The notes under the pieces: generated by a model
Database searches by the model: none
Told to the model about the DNA's origin: nothing
What the model saw: the letters and a program-made list of their open reading frames with translations, nothing else
Shown: piece after piece, positions 38,110 through 45,957 of the stretch
How the letters are laid out: each line of letters opens with the position of its first letter
Position numbering within the stretch: the first letter of the stretch is position 1
Source: Hyphomicrobiales bacterium
GTDB lineage: Bacteria; Pseudomonadota; Alphaproteobacteria; Rhizobiales; Rhizobiaceae
DNA length: 64,000 nucleotides
Direction: 5' to 3'
Assembly (NCBI GenBank): GCA_900473685.1
Contig: UCNE01000029.1
Coordinates: 46,302-110,301 of the forward strand
Program-made: the position numbers and the translations under genes

Positions 38110-39037
38110 ACTTCGCTTGGAGCGCCTGAACCTTCTGCGAGCAAAGGCCGCAAGCGCTACGCGCCGTTTGATCGGTGAGATGGACGGTGCGGCAATCTGC
38201 GTTCCGGTGCAGGCCATGCCGCCGGTGGAGGATGTCAACCGCGATGCACTTGCCCAAGACGAACAAATGCCGGATGCCGATTTGAATGCGGATGCCGCCG
38301 GAGCGGAAAGGTCGGCTGAGGCTTCCGAAATGCCGGGCCAAGCCCTTCAGTCATGCGGCGGCATCGATGGCTCGTCTGCGGCGACTTCGAGCGTAGCAGA
38401 TGCCGGCCGTCTTGCGCGGTTTCGCAATCTCGTCGTGTATGCCCGGGACTGGTCGCAAATGGGCCGCGACGAACAAAGGCCGCCCGCCGGTGACTGGCGG
38501 GTCTGGCTTCTGATGGGCGGGCGCGGCTCCGGCAAAACGCGGGCGGGCGCCGAATGGGTGCAGGAGCTGGCGGCCGGAAAAACGGCGCGGCCGGGACTGC
38601 GGATCGCATTGGTGGCCGAGACGCTGGGTGACGCCCGTGAGGTGATGATCGACGGTGTGTCCGGTATCTGCCGGATTGCCCGGAAGAACCGCCCGGATTT
38701 CGAGGCTTCACGGCGCAGGCTGATCTGGCCGAACGGCACGGTGGCGCAGATCTTTTCCTCGGAAGACCCCGAAAGCCTGCGCGGACCGCAATTCGACTAT
38801 GCCTGGTGCGATGAACTGGGCAAATGGAAACATGGGCAGGAGACATGGGACATGCTGCAGTTTGCACTGCGGCTTGGCGATCGTCCACGCGCCTTGGTGA
38901 CGACGACGCCGCGGCCGGTGCCGGTGCTGAAGGCGCTGATCGCTGATCCCGGCACGACGGTGTGCCGCATCCGTACCAGCGACAATGCCGCCAATCTGGT
39001 GTGGCGCGGCGGCACCTTTGGCACAGATCAGCACTAG
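38060..39037 (+). pseudogene. GTA-type large terminase, truncated by prophage insertion
   Basis: The frame encodes the ATPase half of a gene-transfer-agent DNA-packaging protein: G-D-W-R-V-W-L-L followed by Walker A M-G-G-R-G-S-G-K-T-R-A-G-A-E-W, then L-R-G-P-Q-F-D-Y-A-W-C-D-E-L (Walker B), and L-V-T-T-T-P-R-P-V-P motif III. Similarity ends at D-N-A-A-N-L; in family members ~200 residues of nuclease domain follow. Here only 12 more codons precede a stop inside prophage DNA. The missing half should lie past the other prophage end. The N-terminal ~130 residues before Walker A are longer than usual and the start is uncertain (37979 is an alternative). Confidence 0.75.
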
Positions 39038-39060
39038 CTTTGGCACACCAAAACTGAATC
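38997..39060. repeat. Prophage terminal region with putative transposase-binding repeats
   Basis: CTTTGGCACA occurs at 39016-39025 and again at 39038-39047, spaced exactly 22 bases, two helical turns, as MuA-binding sites are at Mu ends. The dinucleotide TG expected at a Mu-type terminus is present at 38997 and at 39000, so the exact end is ambiguous by three bases. Adjacent host bases would form the 5-bp target duplication. Confidence 0.5.
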
Positions 39061-39096
39061 GCTAACGCCTTCCCCCAACTATCAATGGAGAGAGCA

Positions 39097-39234
39097 ATGG
39101 ACGTTGGAACCGTCATCGCATGGATGGTTGCCGCCACCGGTCTTCTGGTGGCGGCAACGGCACTTCTTCGGGAGATAAGAGCGTGGAGACAACAGCGCGC
39201 AGAAGACAAAAACGAGGATAATAGGCTCGGGTAA
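39097..39234 (+). CDS. 45-residue single-helix membrane protein
   Basis: Begins M-D-V-G-T-V-I-A-W-M-V-A-A-T-G-L-L-V-A-A-T-A-L-L, one clear membrane helix, then a charged tail rich in Arg, Glu and Asp. ATGGAGAG six bases before the ATG is a good ribosome site. It lies 50 bases inside the prophage end and is read against the late operon, so it has its own promoter. Could be a lysogeny-expressed exclusion or immunity factor, or a holin-like peptide; no family recognised. Confidence 0.55.
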   Translation: MDVGTVIAWMVAATGLLVAATALLREIRAWRQQRAEDKNEDNRLG

Positions 39235-39366
39235 TCGATTGGAGATGAAGCAGGGCGCTTGACCATGCTCCATGCCAGCGCCATGTAAATGGTGCCTGCG
39301 GGGCGGCAGGCGCAACGAAACCCCTTAGACCGATGCGGCCGGTCGAATGAAAAGGGCAAGAGCCGT

Positions 39367-39882
39367 ATGAGCCTTTCCGGAACATCTCAACTGCTGCAGT
39401 TCGCAGGGCACTATATCCACTTCCGATGCGCCCGCTGCTCGATCCTCAAGAAATATGATGTTGACCGGACGCTTGCGTCAGCTGGGAACTACAACATTGC
39501 GGGCATGTGCATCGTCCTTGCCGAGCACCTGAAATGCCTCCGCGTTTACACGCTTTCGAATTGGGACGTCTGTGGCATGGAAGCCGACCTCGGGCCACGC
39601 ATACCGAGGCCGGGTGTCGCTCAGGACGCCGTGGTGGCAATGCGGCGTTTGGATAGGTCAAGCCTTCACCCGATAACAAAAATCAGGCTGAAGAACGTTC
39701 CGAGGTGGTACGACCTGTACGGCAGCTGCCCATGCGGTCATGTCGGCTATATCGATCGCGAAAAAATCGCCCGGCGTTTTGACGACCGGGCCGATGTGCA
39801 GGCGATGGCGGCCTATCTAAGGTGTCGGGTATGCACGAATAAAAAGGGCAATCTCATTATGGCGATGGCTCTGCCCAGGTAG
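39367..39882 (+). CDS. Cys-rich, zinc-ribbon-like protein of unknown function (prophage cargo)
   Basis: 171 residues with paired Cys: C-A-R-C near residue 20, and C-P-C-G-H with C-R-V-C in the last third, spaced as a zinc ribbon (Y-I-D-R-E-K-I-A-R-R-F between). The two Cys regions may be a duplicated finger. Read opposite to the late genes near the prophage end, so it is likely a cargo gene expressed in the lysogen. The ribosome site is weak and start uncertain. DNA-binding is inferred from the fingers only. Confidence 0.6.
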   Translation: MSLSGTSQLLQFAGHYIHFRCARCSILKKYDVDRTLASAGNYNIAGMCIVLAEHLKCLRVYTLSNWDVCGMEADLGPRIPRPGVAQDAVVAMRRLDRSSLHPITKIRLKNVPRWYDLYGSCPCGHVGYIDREKIARRFDDRADVQAMAAYLRCRVCTNKKGNLIMAMALPR

Positions 39883-39912
39883 CTGACTCGGAAATACAGC
39901 GGCCTTTGCAAG

Positions 39913-40761
39913 CTATCGATAAGATGCCTTCGAGACTTCAACTGTGCAGTTGCAACCCGATTTTTTCAGAAAGGCTTGGATCACGGCCAAAGGCGTTGGA
40001 TTTCGCGGGCCGACGAACACATGTTCGATTGCTTCGGGCCATAGTGCATCCGAGAAGGGCGTATTTACATAGGGGACCAGCTGACTTCCCCTCGCGCGGA
40101 ATTCAAGCCCATCGTACCCCCGGTTGTGCTCTCTAATGAACCTCCATTCTCTCTCCTCAGAAAATGCTGGGTTCTTGGTTCTATAGAGCATGTCAAACCA
40201 CGAAGTAATCTCAGAACCTACTAGCTGTGCAGCGGCCTGAGACGCCCGCTGCGCCTCTTCAAAAGTAGTGAACCTATTCCGATCGAAGGTTAGGAGCGTC
40301 GGCATAACAAAATCACTGTTAACCAGCTGGAGCACCTTTTGTAACCTAGGCCCCAAAATGGCTTCTTGATCCTCCGGGGTATAGGCAACTTGGCAAAGTC
40401 GGCTTGGCCACCCCTGGCCCTGGCCCTGGGCCGTAATTGCGTCAAACACATTTCTTTTAAAACCTATAGAGAGACCAGTGGCATCGTCTGCATACCCGCG
40501 CCACTGGCTCAACATGTCACCGTTCTCTGACAAGCAAAAGCCAAGGCAGTCCATTCCCCCCTCAAGCCAGTCCAAATAGGTCTTGAGTTGGGCGATGATG
40601 TGAGGTGCAACGCCACGCTTCGCACAGAGATTCATGAAAACCTGTGACAGCCAACGCCCTTCTTGTGTGTCGTTTGATGCGAGGAGCGACGACAGCCATA
40701 TGCTCTTATTTTTGACGATATTTTCAAACGTCGACGTTGAGCAATAGTGGTATAGAATCAT
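39913..40761 (-). CDS. DUF2971 domain-containing protein
   Basis: 282 residues. The family signature is clear: Y-H-Y-C-S-T-S-T-F-E-N-I at the N terminus, W-L-S-S-L-L-A-S-N-D-T-Q-E, then M-L-S-Q-W-R-G-Y-A-D-D-A-T-G-L-S-I-G-F. DUF2971 proteins are common in accessory and phage regions; function is not settled. GGAGG eight bases before the chosen ATG supports the start; it begins 21 bases past the methylase stop, so it is co-transcribed with Com and the methylase. The gene is more A/T-rich than the structural genes. Confidence 0.75.
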   Translation of the reverse strand: MILYHYCSTSTFENIVKNKSIWLSSLLASNDTQEGRWLSQVFMNLCAKRGVAPHIIAQLKTYLDWLEGGMDCLGFCLSENGDMLSQWRGYADDATGLSIGFKRNVFDAITAQGQGQGWPSRLCQVAYTPEDQEAILGPRLQKVLQLVNSDFVMPTLLTFDRNRFTTFEEAQRASQAAAQLVGSEITSWFDMLYRTKNPAFSEEREWRFIREHNRGYDGLEFRARGSQLVPYVNTPFSDALWPEAIEHVFVGPRNPTPLAVIQAFLKKSGCNCTVEVSKASYR

Positions 40762-40781
40762 CAGCAGAACCTCCAAACTTC

Positions 40782-41696
40782 TCACTTACGAATAGCATGA
40801 CATGGCTCAACATTTCCGAGTTCCTTTCTCGCTTCTACCGGGTCGCCCTTGACGAATACAAGGACGTTCTGATGGCCCTTCCCAAGCTTGCGAGAACTCT
40901 CGAAACTGCCCCGGACACGCATGGGAAGCGATCCACCTGCCGTGACTAGTACCGCGTCATTATAGAAGTGCAATCCAGCATCCTCGAAGGCTTCAATGGT
41001 GTCTTTGCAGAAACCCCGATAGATGCCGGATCGGTCGCGGAAGTCGCCCACAATGATGGCCGCGAACCGGTTTGGAGCCAGGCGGCGCGCGGCCTGTTTG
41101 ATCGCCGCTCGAAGCGACCCGACGAATACGTCATAGGACATATTAGATAGGTCGTTGGGATCGTCGGAATACCGCTCAAGGTCGCCGTAGGGCGGGCAGG
41201 TAAAGATGAAATCAGCCGTGCCCCGGAAGTGGCTATAGAGCTTGACGGCATCGCCGGTAATCCAGCGCGGGCGGCGGCCGGTGCAGATAGCAGCGGCCTG
41301 TTGCTCGTTCTCTTCGACCTGCTCGGCGCGAAGGTCGATCCCGACATAATGCCGGTCCATCAATGCGGCGACGATGCCGCGAACGCTGCCACCGGCAAAC
41401 GGGTCAAGAATGGTCCCGCCCTTCGGCGAGAACCACGCATAGCAAAGTTCGGCAAGAACCGGATCGAATACGCTTTTTGAAGCCCAATCACCGACCGGGC
41501 CGGTGGTTCCCTTGCTATCGTTGAATGATCGCATTGCCTTTGCGAATCCGCCGAGAAGATCATCGGCGCGGCCTTTGCCGCTGTCGATACCCAGATCAAG
41601 CCATGCCCGCTTGCGGGTTTGCCACCAGCCCGAACGGGCGTCGAATACGGAAAAAGGAGGATAGATAAAATCACGGTAGAGACTGCCGGACGACAT
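40782..41696 (-). CDS. Phage DNA methyltransferase (N4/N6 type)
   Basis: 304 residues. The SAM-binding motif I is L-D-P-F-A-G-G-S (~97-104) with V-G-I-D-L after it, and catalytic motif IV is F-T-C-P-P-Y-G-D (~165-172). Motif I before IV and the C-P-P-Y form fit an amino-methylase of adenine or cytosine N4. No restriction enzyme is adjacent, so it is a lone methylase, as phages use to protect their DNA. Its start lies inside com (26-base overlap), the arrangement Mu uses for com and mom, so Com probably controls its translation. Target sequence unknown. Confidence 0.82.
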   Translation of the reverse strand: MSSGSLYRDFIYPPFSVFDARSGWWQTRKRAWLDLGIDSGKGRADDLLGGFAKAMRSFNDSKGTTGPVGDWASKSVFDPVLAELCYAWFSPKGGTILDPFAGGSVRGIVAALMDRHYVGIDLRAEQVEENEQQAAAICTGRRPRWITGDAVKLYSHFRGTADFIFTCPPYGDLERYSDDPNDLSNMSYDVFVGSLRAAIKQAARRLAPNRFAAIIVGDFRDRSGIYRGFCKDTIEAFEDAGLHFYNDAVLVTAGGSLPMRVRGSFESSRKLGKGHQNVLVFVKGDPVEARKELGNVEPCHAIRK

Positions 41697-41868
41697 TGCA
41701 TTTGCCTTCGTTACAAGGTCGCTCCTGGCGATCTGGTACGGGCTCTGTCGGCCTCAGATGATTGATCGTGCCACAGCGGCGGCACTTGATTTCGATTTGG
41801 TCTTGAATGGCACCCTGCCGCGCTCGAAGGAGAAGAGCATGGCAGGAGCCGCATCGGATATTTTGCAT
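41671..41868 (-). CDS. com: Com family zinc-finger translational regulator
   Basis: 65 residues, close to Mu Com. Two Cys pairs C6-x2-C9 and C29-x2-C32 (I-R-C-G-S-C and I-E-I-K-C-R-R-C-G) form the finger; in Mu, Com binds the com-mom mRNA and opens the mom start site. Here the downstream overlapping gene is a DNA methyltransferase instead of Mom. Two further Cys sit near the C terminus. The 150-base leader before it contains a small CCTCGC/GCGAGG hairpin and would hold the late promoter. Confidence 0.85.
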   Translation of the reverse strand: MQNIRCGSCHALLLRARQGAIQDQIEIKCRRCGTINHLRPTEPVPDRQERPCNEGKCNVVRQSLP

Positions 41869-42023
41869 TTCAATTGGCTCACGAGTCAGTCACTAAGAGC
41901 CGCCTCGCTTTGGCGAGGATCGGGTGTGACAGTGATCGTGATCGGCTGTCGGCGGGGGCTTCGCTGTGAAATCAAAGACCCCGTTTCCGGCGCGAGTGAT
42001 CGCACCGGGCACCTGGCACTTTT

Positions 42024-42446
42024 TCAGATTGGCCAGACGATGGCCGGAAGCTCCTCCAACAAAGCATCTATGCCCGGCTGCGGGCGCTGGCCTTCCAGCA
42101 CCTTTGCCAGTTCGACATAGGAATAAGCCCAAACGGCATCGCGCCATGCAACGAAAGCCACCGCCTGTGCGGCCCACTCTGGGACCGTCGAGGCGACGTA
42201 GGAGGCCATCGTTACGCCGTCCCGAAACATCTTCTGCCGCGCGGTTTCGTCGATTACGCGCTGTACCGCCTCTTCATATTCAGCGACGGCGGGCGGGACC
42301 GGCACAGCGGGAAGTGGCGGCAAAAAGCTGGTTCCGTCATGCAGCCACCCGATGGAAATGGCATCCGCACACGGAATGCTATCTCCGAGTTGGCCGAGAA
42401 TAACATTGACCACAAGGCCGTTTTCGAGGATCGCGCTCCGCATCAA
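42024..42446 (-). CDS. Tail-fibre assembly/chaperone-like protein
   Basis: 140 residues. The C terminus A-V-A-F-V-A-W-R-D-A-V-W-A-Y-S-Y-V-E-L and P-G-I-D-A-L-L-E-E-L-P is typical of phage proteins encoded directly after tail fibres. N-terminal L-V-V-N-V-I-L-G precedes a Pro-rich linker. Start overlaps the stop of the glycine-rich fibre gene (ATGATG), so the two are coupled; a folding helper for that fibre is inferred. Confidence 0.7.
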   Translation of the reverse strand: MMRSAILENGLVVNVILGQLGDSIPCADAISIGWLHDGTSFLPPLPAVPVPPAVAEYEEAVQRVIDETARQKMFRDGVTMASYVASTVPEWAAQAVAFVAWRDAVWAYSYVELAKVLEGQRPQPGIDALLEELPAIVWPI

Positions 42447-43360
42447 ATGAATTCCAAAATGACGACAATACCGGACGTGCCGTTGCCTCCGGCCCGATCG
42501 ACAGTGGTGCTGCTGATCGCACCGGCTCCCCCACCGCCGTAGCCACCCGCATTGCTGCCAGCGGAATCGACGCTCATGCTGTTGACCGACAGTCCGCGAC
42601 CGCCGACGCCGAAAGGCGACGTGCCACCTTTTCCAGAAATGCGGATACCTGCGGCAAACTTCCTCGCCGCATCGCCGCGCTCGCCGGACACGTTGATTGC
42701 CCCGCCCGTCGCGGTCGAAACGTTGGACTGGCTACCGATGATCATATCCGTCGTGCCCAAGCCGCTTGCTTGCCCCCCGACGCCGCCGCTCGCGGAAATG
42801 GGACCGAAGATCGTCGTTCCGCCATTAGAGCCGGTGGAATCACCTGCGACGCCCCCATTCCCGCCTGCGCCGATCGTCACAGCATATGAAGCTGAAGGGG
42901 CTGTGATGAGGGAGATTGCCCAAGACCCGGCGCTACCACCTCCGGCAGCTCGGGCGACGGAGTTTACCGAAGTCGCACCGCCACCGCCCGCGCCGCCGCC
43001 GCACGCGAAGACAAAAAGCTTCGTCACGATTTGAGGCTTGAGATAGGTCTGACTGGTGGCGATCGTAAGGAGACCGGCACAGTTGCCGGTCGCTCCGAGA
43101 TTGGCGCGGCCCTGCGCCTGCTGACCGGACGAGATTGCCTGCTCGCCGTCCAGTTTCAGCCTCGCGCCAAGCGCGATAGCGACTTCCGCAAAAGTGTCGA
43201 GTTCCGGCAACACCCCCGCCCGAAGCTCTGACACGACTGCATCACGTGCTTCGCCAACCCGGCCAGCGATGTTCAATGCCGTTAGAAGCGCGGCAAGTAT
43301 CGTCTCGTTACCGAGATCTGCAAGGAAGGCCTCGCGAAAGGAGACAACGGGGGCGGCCAC
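42443..43360 (-). CDS. Glycine-rich tail fibre tip protein
   Basis: 305 residues. N-terminal ~100 residues are helical and fibre-like, with G-Q-Q-A-Q-G-R-A-N-L-G-A; the C-terminal two thirds are Gly/Ser/Ala-rich (F-A-C-G-G-G-A-G-G-G-G-A and G-G-Y-G-G-G-G-A-G-A), ending in a short hydrophobic strand V-V-I-L-E-F-I. Such polyglycine-turn domains form the receptor-binding tips of some contractile-tail phages, so this is probably the host-recognition adhesin. Confidence 0.75.
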   Translation of the reverse strand: MAAPVVSFREAFLADLGNETILAALLTALNIAGRVGEARDAVVSELRAGVLPELDTFAEVAIALGARLKLDGEQAISSGQQAQGRANLGATGNCAGLLTIATSQTYLKPQIVTKLFVFACGGGAGGGGATSVNSVARAAGGGSAGSWAISLITAPSASYAVTIGAGGNGGVAGDSTGSNGGTTIFGPISASGGVGGQASGLGTTDMIIGSQSNVSTATGGAINVSGERGDAARKFAAGIRISGKGGTSPFGVGGRGLSVNSMSVDSAGSNAGGYGGGGAGAISSTTVDRAGGNGTSGIVVILEFI

Positions 43361-43765
43361 TCAGAATTGCTCCACGAGATCGGAAACCGCCTGTGGGCAG
43401 ACCGGCCAGGACGATCCGGCGAGAAAATCCGACTGGCGATCTGCGGCGAGGCTATCGATGGTCCCACGCATGTCGGCAATCCATTGGACGGACGTTGCAA
43501 AAGCGACGAGAAGGGCGGTGTCTTCGGTCGAGCGGGCTTCGGCAGTCTTTGCGGAAGCCAGCGCCGCCGCTGCGGCCAGATTGATCTGGGTTTCCGCGCT
43601 GGCCACTGCATAGATGCGGCGCCTGCACTCAGCCCTAACGTCGCCATGCCGGGAGCGCGTAAACGCTTCGGCGATCACTTCTTCCGGGACGCCAGCCGCG
43701 CGTGCGTCCTCGGCCGAGAAGTTTGCATAGGTCAAGCCTGCATGTTCAAAAGTGACGTTATCCAT
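43361..43765 (-). CDS. Phage tail-region protein, unknown
   Basis: 134 residues, predicted mostly helical, Ala-rich in the middle (A-A-A-A-A-L-A-S-A-K-T-A-E-A-R). CGGAG precedes the chosen ATG. It lies between two fibre-type genes with one-base spacing to the next, so a fibre connector or assembly function is inferred from position. The longer frame reaching to 43972 belongs to the upstream gene in another frame. Confidence 0.6.
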   Translation of the reverse strand: MDNVTFEHAGLTYANFSAEDARAAGVPEEVIAEAFTRSRHGDVRAECRRRIYAVASAETQINLAAAAALASAKTAEARSTEDTALLVAFATSVQWIADMRGTIDSLAADRQSDFLAGSSWPVCPQAVSDLVEQF

Positions 43766-43782
43766 ATCGTTCTCCGTCCGCG

Positions 43783-44556
43783 TTAGAGAGTTGTGAGGTT
43801 TGAAGCGACCCAACCGACAGAGGCTGGCGTGGCACCCGCCGCCACCCCGGCCATCCATTTTCCTGCCATTTCGCCGGAGACATAGGTCGTGCTTTTGACC
43901 ATAAGCGCGGCGAAGTGGGTGCGAGTACCCATAACCACGCCAACCGCACTGGCGGGGCGAGTCAGGGTGCAATAGTTGAGTTCGAGGCCGATAATTGGCG
44001 GACCGGATGCTGCGTTACCTGCCAACAGGGCATTGTAGGTGTCGGTCGCCATTGTGCCTGTTACAGGAGCGGCCGGGAACACGACTTCGATTGAATCGAG
44101 GTTGACAGTCGTGACGCCGTAGTTCGGGGTATGGAAGCCCCCCACAATCCAATCGCCAACGATGGTCGAGGGCGCGGCATGCAGGCCGAGAATAAGTTTG
44201 CGCCTGACGCTGCCCATCACAGCGCCGTGTGAGCGCAGATTGATCATCTGGCCGGGTTTCGGCAGGAAGCGCCCATTCAAAATGGCGTAGTCGCTCAGCA
44301 ATGCGATATCTACGCTGCGACCGGCACCGCCGAGCGCAATAGCGCGTTCGATTGATTTCACCGGATGATCGATATCGGCACCAGTCGCTGCATCGCTGCC
44401 GGTGATTTGGTCGACATAAACAATCCGGTCCATCTGGGGAACCGTTGCCAGCGCCGCCTGCACGGCGGCATTGATTTGGGCTTCGCGGGTTTCGTACGTG
44501 TTGATGAGCGTGTCGGCGCGGCCGACGAGCGTAGCAATGTCATTAGTCAGGCTCAT
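43783..44556 (-). CDS. Putative tail fibre/tail protein
   Basis: 257 residues. Helical start (N-D-I-A-T-L-V-G-R-A-D-T-L-I-N), then I-V-Y-V-D-Q-I-T-G-S-D-A-A-T-G and H-P-V-K-S-I-E-R-A-I-A-L, the beginning of a beta-helical domain as in phage fibres. Placed just after the H-like fibre gene, so a second fibre or fibre extension is likely. Its stop codon lies within one of the CTAACG hexamers. Confidence 0.65.
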   Translation of the reverse strand: MSLTNDIATLVGRADTLINTYETREAQINAAVQAALATVPQMDRIVYVDQITGSDAATGADIDHPVKSIERAIALGGAGRSVDIALLSDYAILNGRFLPKPGQMINLRSHGAVMGSVRRKLILGLHAAPSTIVGDWIVGGFHTPNYGVTTVNLDSIEVVFPAAPVTGTMATDTYNALLAGNAASGPPIIGLELNYCTLTRPASAVGVVMGTRTHFAALMVKSTTYVSGEMAGKWMAGVAAGATPASVGWVASNLTTL

Positions 44557-44572
44557 GCTTGCTTCCTAACGG

Positions 44573-45175
44573 TTAGAGGGAGGCCGTCTTCAGGCGAAGG
44601 CGATGAACCTCGGCCGCAAGGCGGTTGATTTCCGAAACGGCCCATTCGAGCCGCGTGTCACTTTCTAGTGCCTTCACGCGGTTTCGTAGCCGCTCGTTAC
44701 GATTGGCATTGCCGATAATTGCCGCGCCCATCTGGGCGAACTCGGACCCGAAAAAGAGTGTCAGATCGATGTCACCCGCGGTCACGGTGATCGCGTTCGG
44801 AGGCAGTGCCTGGAGCGATAGATCGAAGGCCAATAGGATCGGAACGCCGGTTGTTTTATAGGCAAGCGGCGTGTCCGGATCAGACCAGACGGCCAGCAGC
44901 GTGCCGTCATCGAGAAAAATGCCGATCTCGCGGATCCAGAATTCCGAAACGCCGTCCAGCAATGCGTTGAGGTGGATTGCGAAGTCGCCGACCCACTGGC
45001 CGCCAGCGATCGGAATGCGCTGCTTCTCACGCCGAAGTGCCGTCTCGGAGCCGTTCGGCTGATAAGCCAGATCGCCAACAGCAATGTGAGATATGCGAGC
45101 CTGCAGACCTTCACTATCGGCACGGAAGACCGCACGAAGTCCGGCAGCGGTGATGACGGGAATCAAGGCGGTCAT
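44573..45175 (-). CDS. Tail fibre protein H-like (tail-collar N-terminal domain)
   Basis: 200 residues. The N-terminal ~150 residues match the domain that attaches P2-type fibres to the baseplate (T-A-L-I-P-V-I-T-A-A-G-L, I-A-V-G-D-L, D-G-V-S-E-F-W-I-R-E-I-G-I-F). Unlike P2 gpH (>600 residues) it stops soon after, ending in a coiled coil, so the distal fibre is probably supplied by the next genes. Overlaps gene I by four bases. Confidence 0.8.
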   Translation of the reverse strand: MTALIPVITAAGLRAVFRADSEGLQARISHIAVGDLAYQPNGSETALRREKQRIPIAGGQWVGDFAIHLNALLDGVSEFWIREIGIFLDDGTLLAVWSDPDTPLAYKTTGVPILLAFDLSLQALPPNAITVTAGDIDLTLFFGSEFAQMGAAIIGNANRNERLRNRVKALESDTRLEWAVSEINRLAAEVHRLRLKTASL

Positions 45176-45957
45176 AGTGGCTCCGAATGTGTGACGACGA
45201 AATGGCCGGTCTGGCTGATGACGTATCGATTTGGCTGGCTGGTCTGGACAACGAACTTTCCACCGCCAGCAAGCTCGCCAATCACGTCAGGCGGCAAAAA
45301 CGCGGCCATGTAGCGCCGGATGGCCTGTACTCTGCGCACAATTGGCGCAACGCCCAGGCGCGACGACGGCATCGCGACGGCGGCGTTCGCAGTCGGGTAG
45401 ACGCAGACTGCATGACGGACAGCGGCGGCTGCGCCTATCGAAACAGGCAGGCGGGCACCGAGAAGAAACTCGATCTCCTGAGACCATCGCTGGGTGGCCT
45501 CGATCACGCGCCGAATCGCGTACTGCGTGGCGGCACTGAAAAGGTTGGTGTCGCCGTCGATGATATTGTCATTGACGTAGGCGATCACCGTATGGGTGTC
45601 GTGCTGGCCCTTCGGTTCCTTCTGCCACCACTGCGTCCAATCGACGGTAATTCCTAACGCCCCGAGCGCCCGCCTCGTGCCGAACACTGTGCCGGTCCAT
45701 GCGTGGATTTCAGGCGCGCGAGCCAACAATTCGCGGACATGAATTTCCTTCAGTCCAGCAGTCATGAATTCGGTCATGCCCAACTCGACCGTTAGGATCG
45801 GCAGGAGCCGGGCATCAACCGTCAGGGGGTTCTGGATAAGCAGTGCGGACGTGCTGAAGGCTGATAGGACATCGCCCAGGGCGGCAGCAAAGTCGCGGCC
45901 GCGCTGGTCGTTGATGCCAGGAGGCACGAGCGATGCAGGGATGAAGGGATCAGACAT
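45172..45957 (-). CDS. Phage tail protein I (P2 gpI-like)
   Basis: 261 residues. The gpI pattern is visible: L-V-P-P-G-I-N-D-Q-R-G-R-D-F-A-A-A near the N terminus, T-V-E-L-G-M-T-E-F, H-A-W-T-G-T-V-F-G-T-R-R-A-L-G-A-L-G and W-T-Q-W-W. A baseplate wedge protein in P2-type tails. Starts inside the end of gene J (8-base overlap). Confidence 0.85.
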   Translation of the reverse strand: MSDPFIPASLVPPGINDQRGRDFAAALGDVLSAFSTSALLIQNPLTVDARLLPILTVELGMTEFMTAGLKEIHVRELLARAPEIHAWTGTVFGTRRALGALGITVDWTQWWQKEPKGQHDTHTVIAYVNDNIIDGDTNLFSAATQYAIRRVIEATQRWSQEIEFLLGARLPVSIGAAAAVRHAVCVYPTANAAVAMPSSRLGVAPIVRRVQAIRRYMAAFLPPDVIGELAGGGKFVVQTSQPNRYVISQTGHFVVTHSEPL

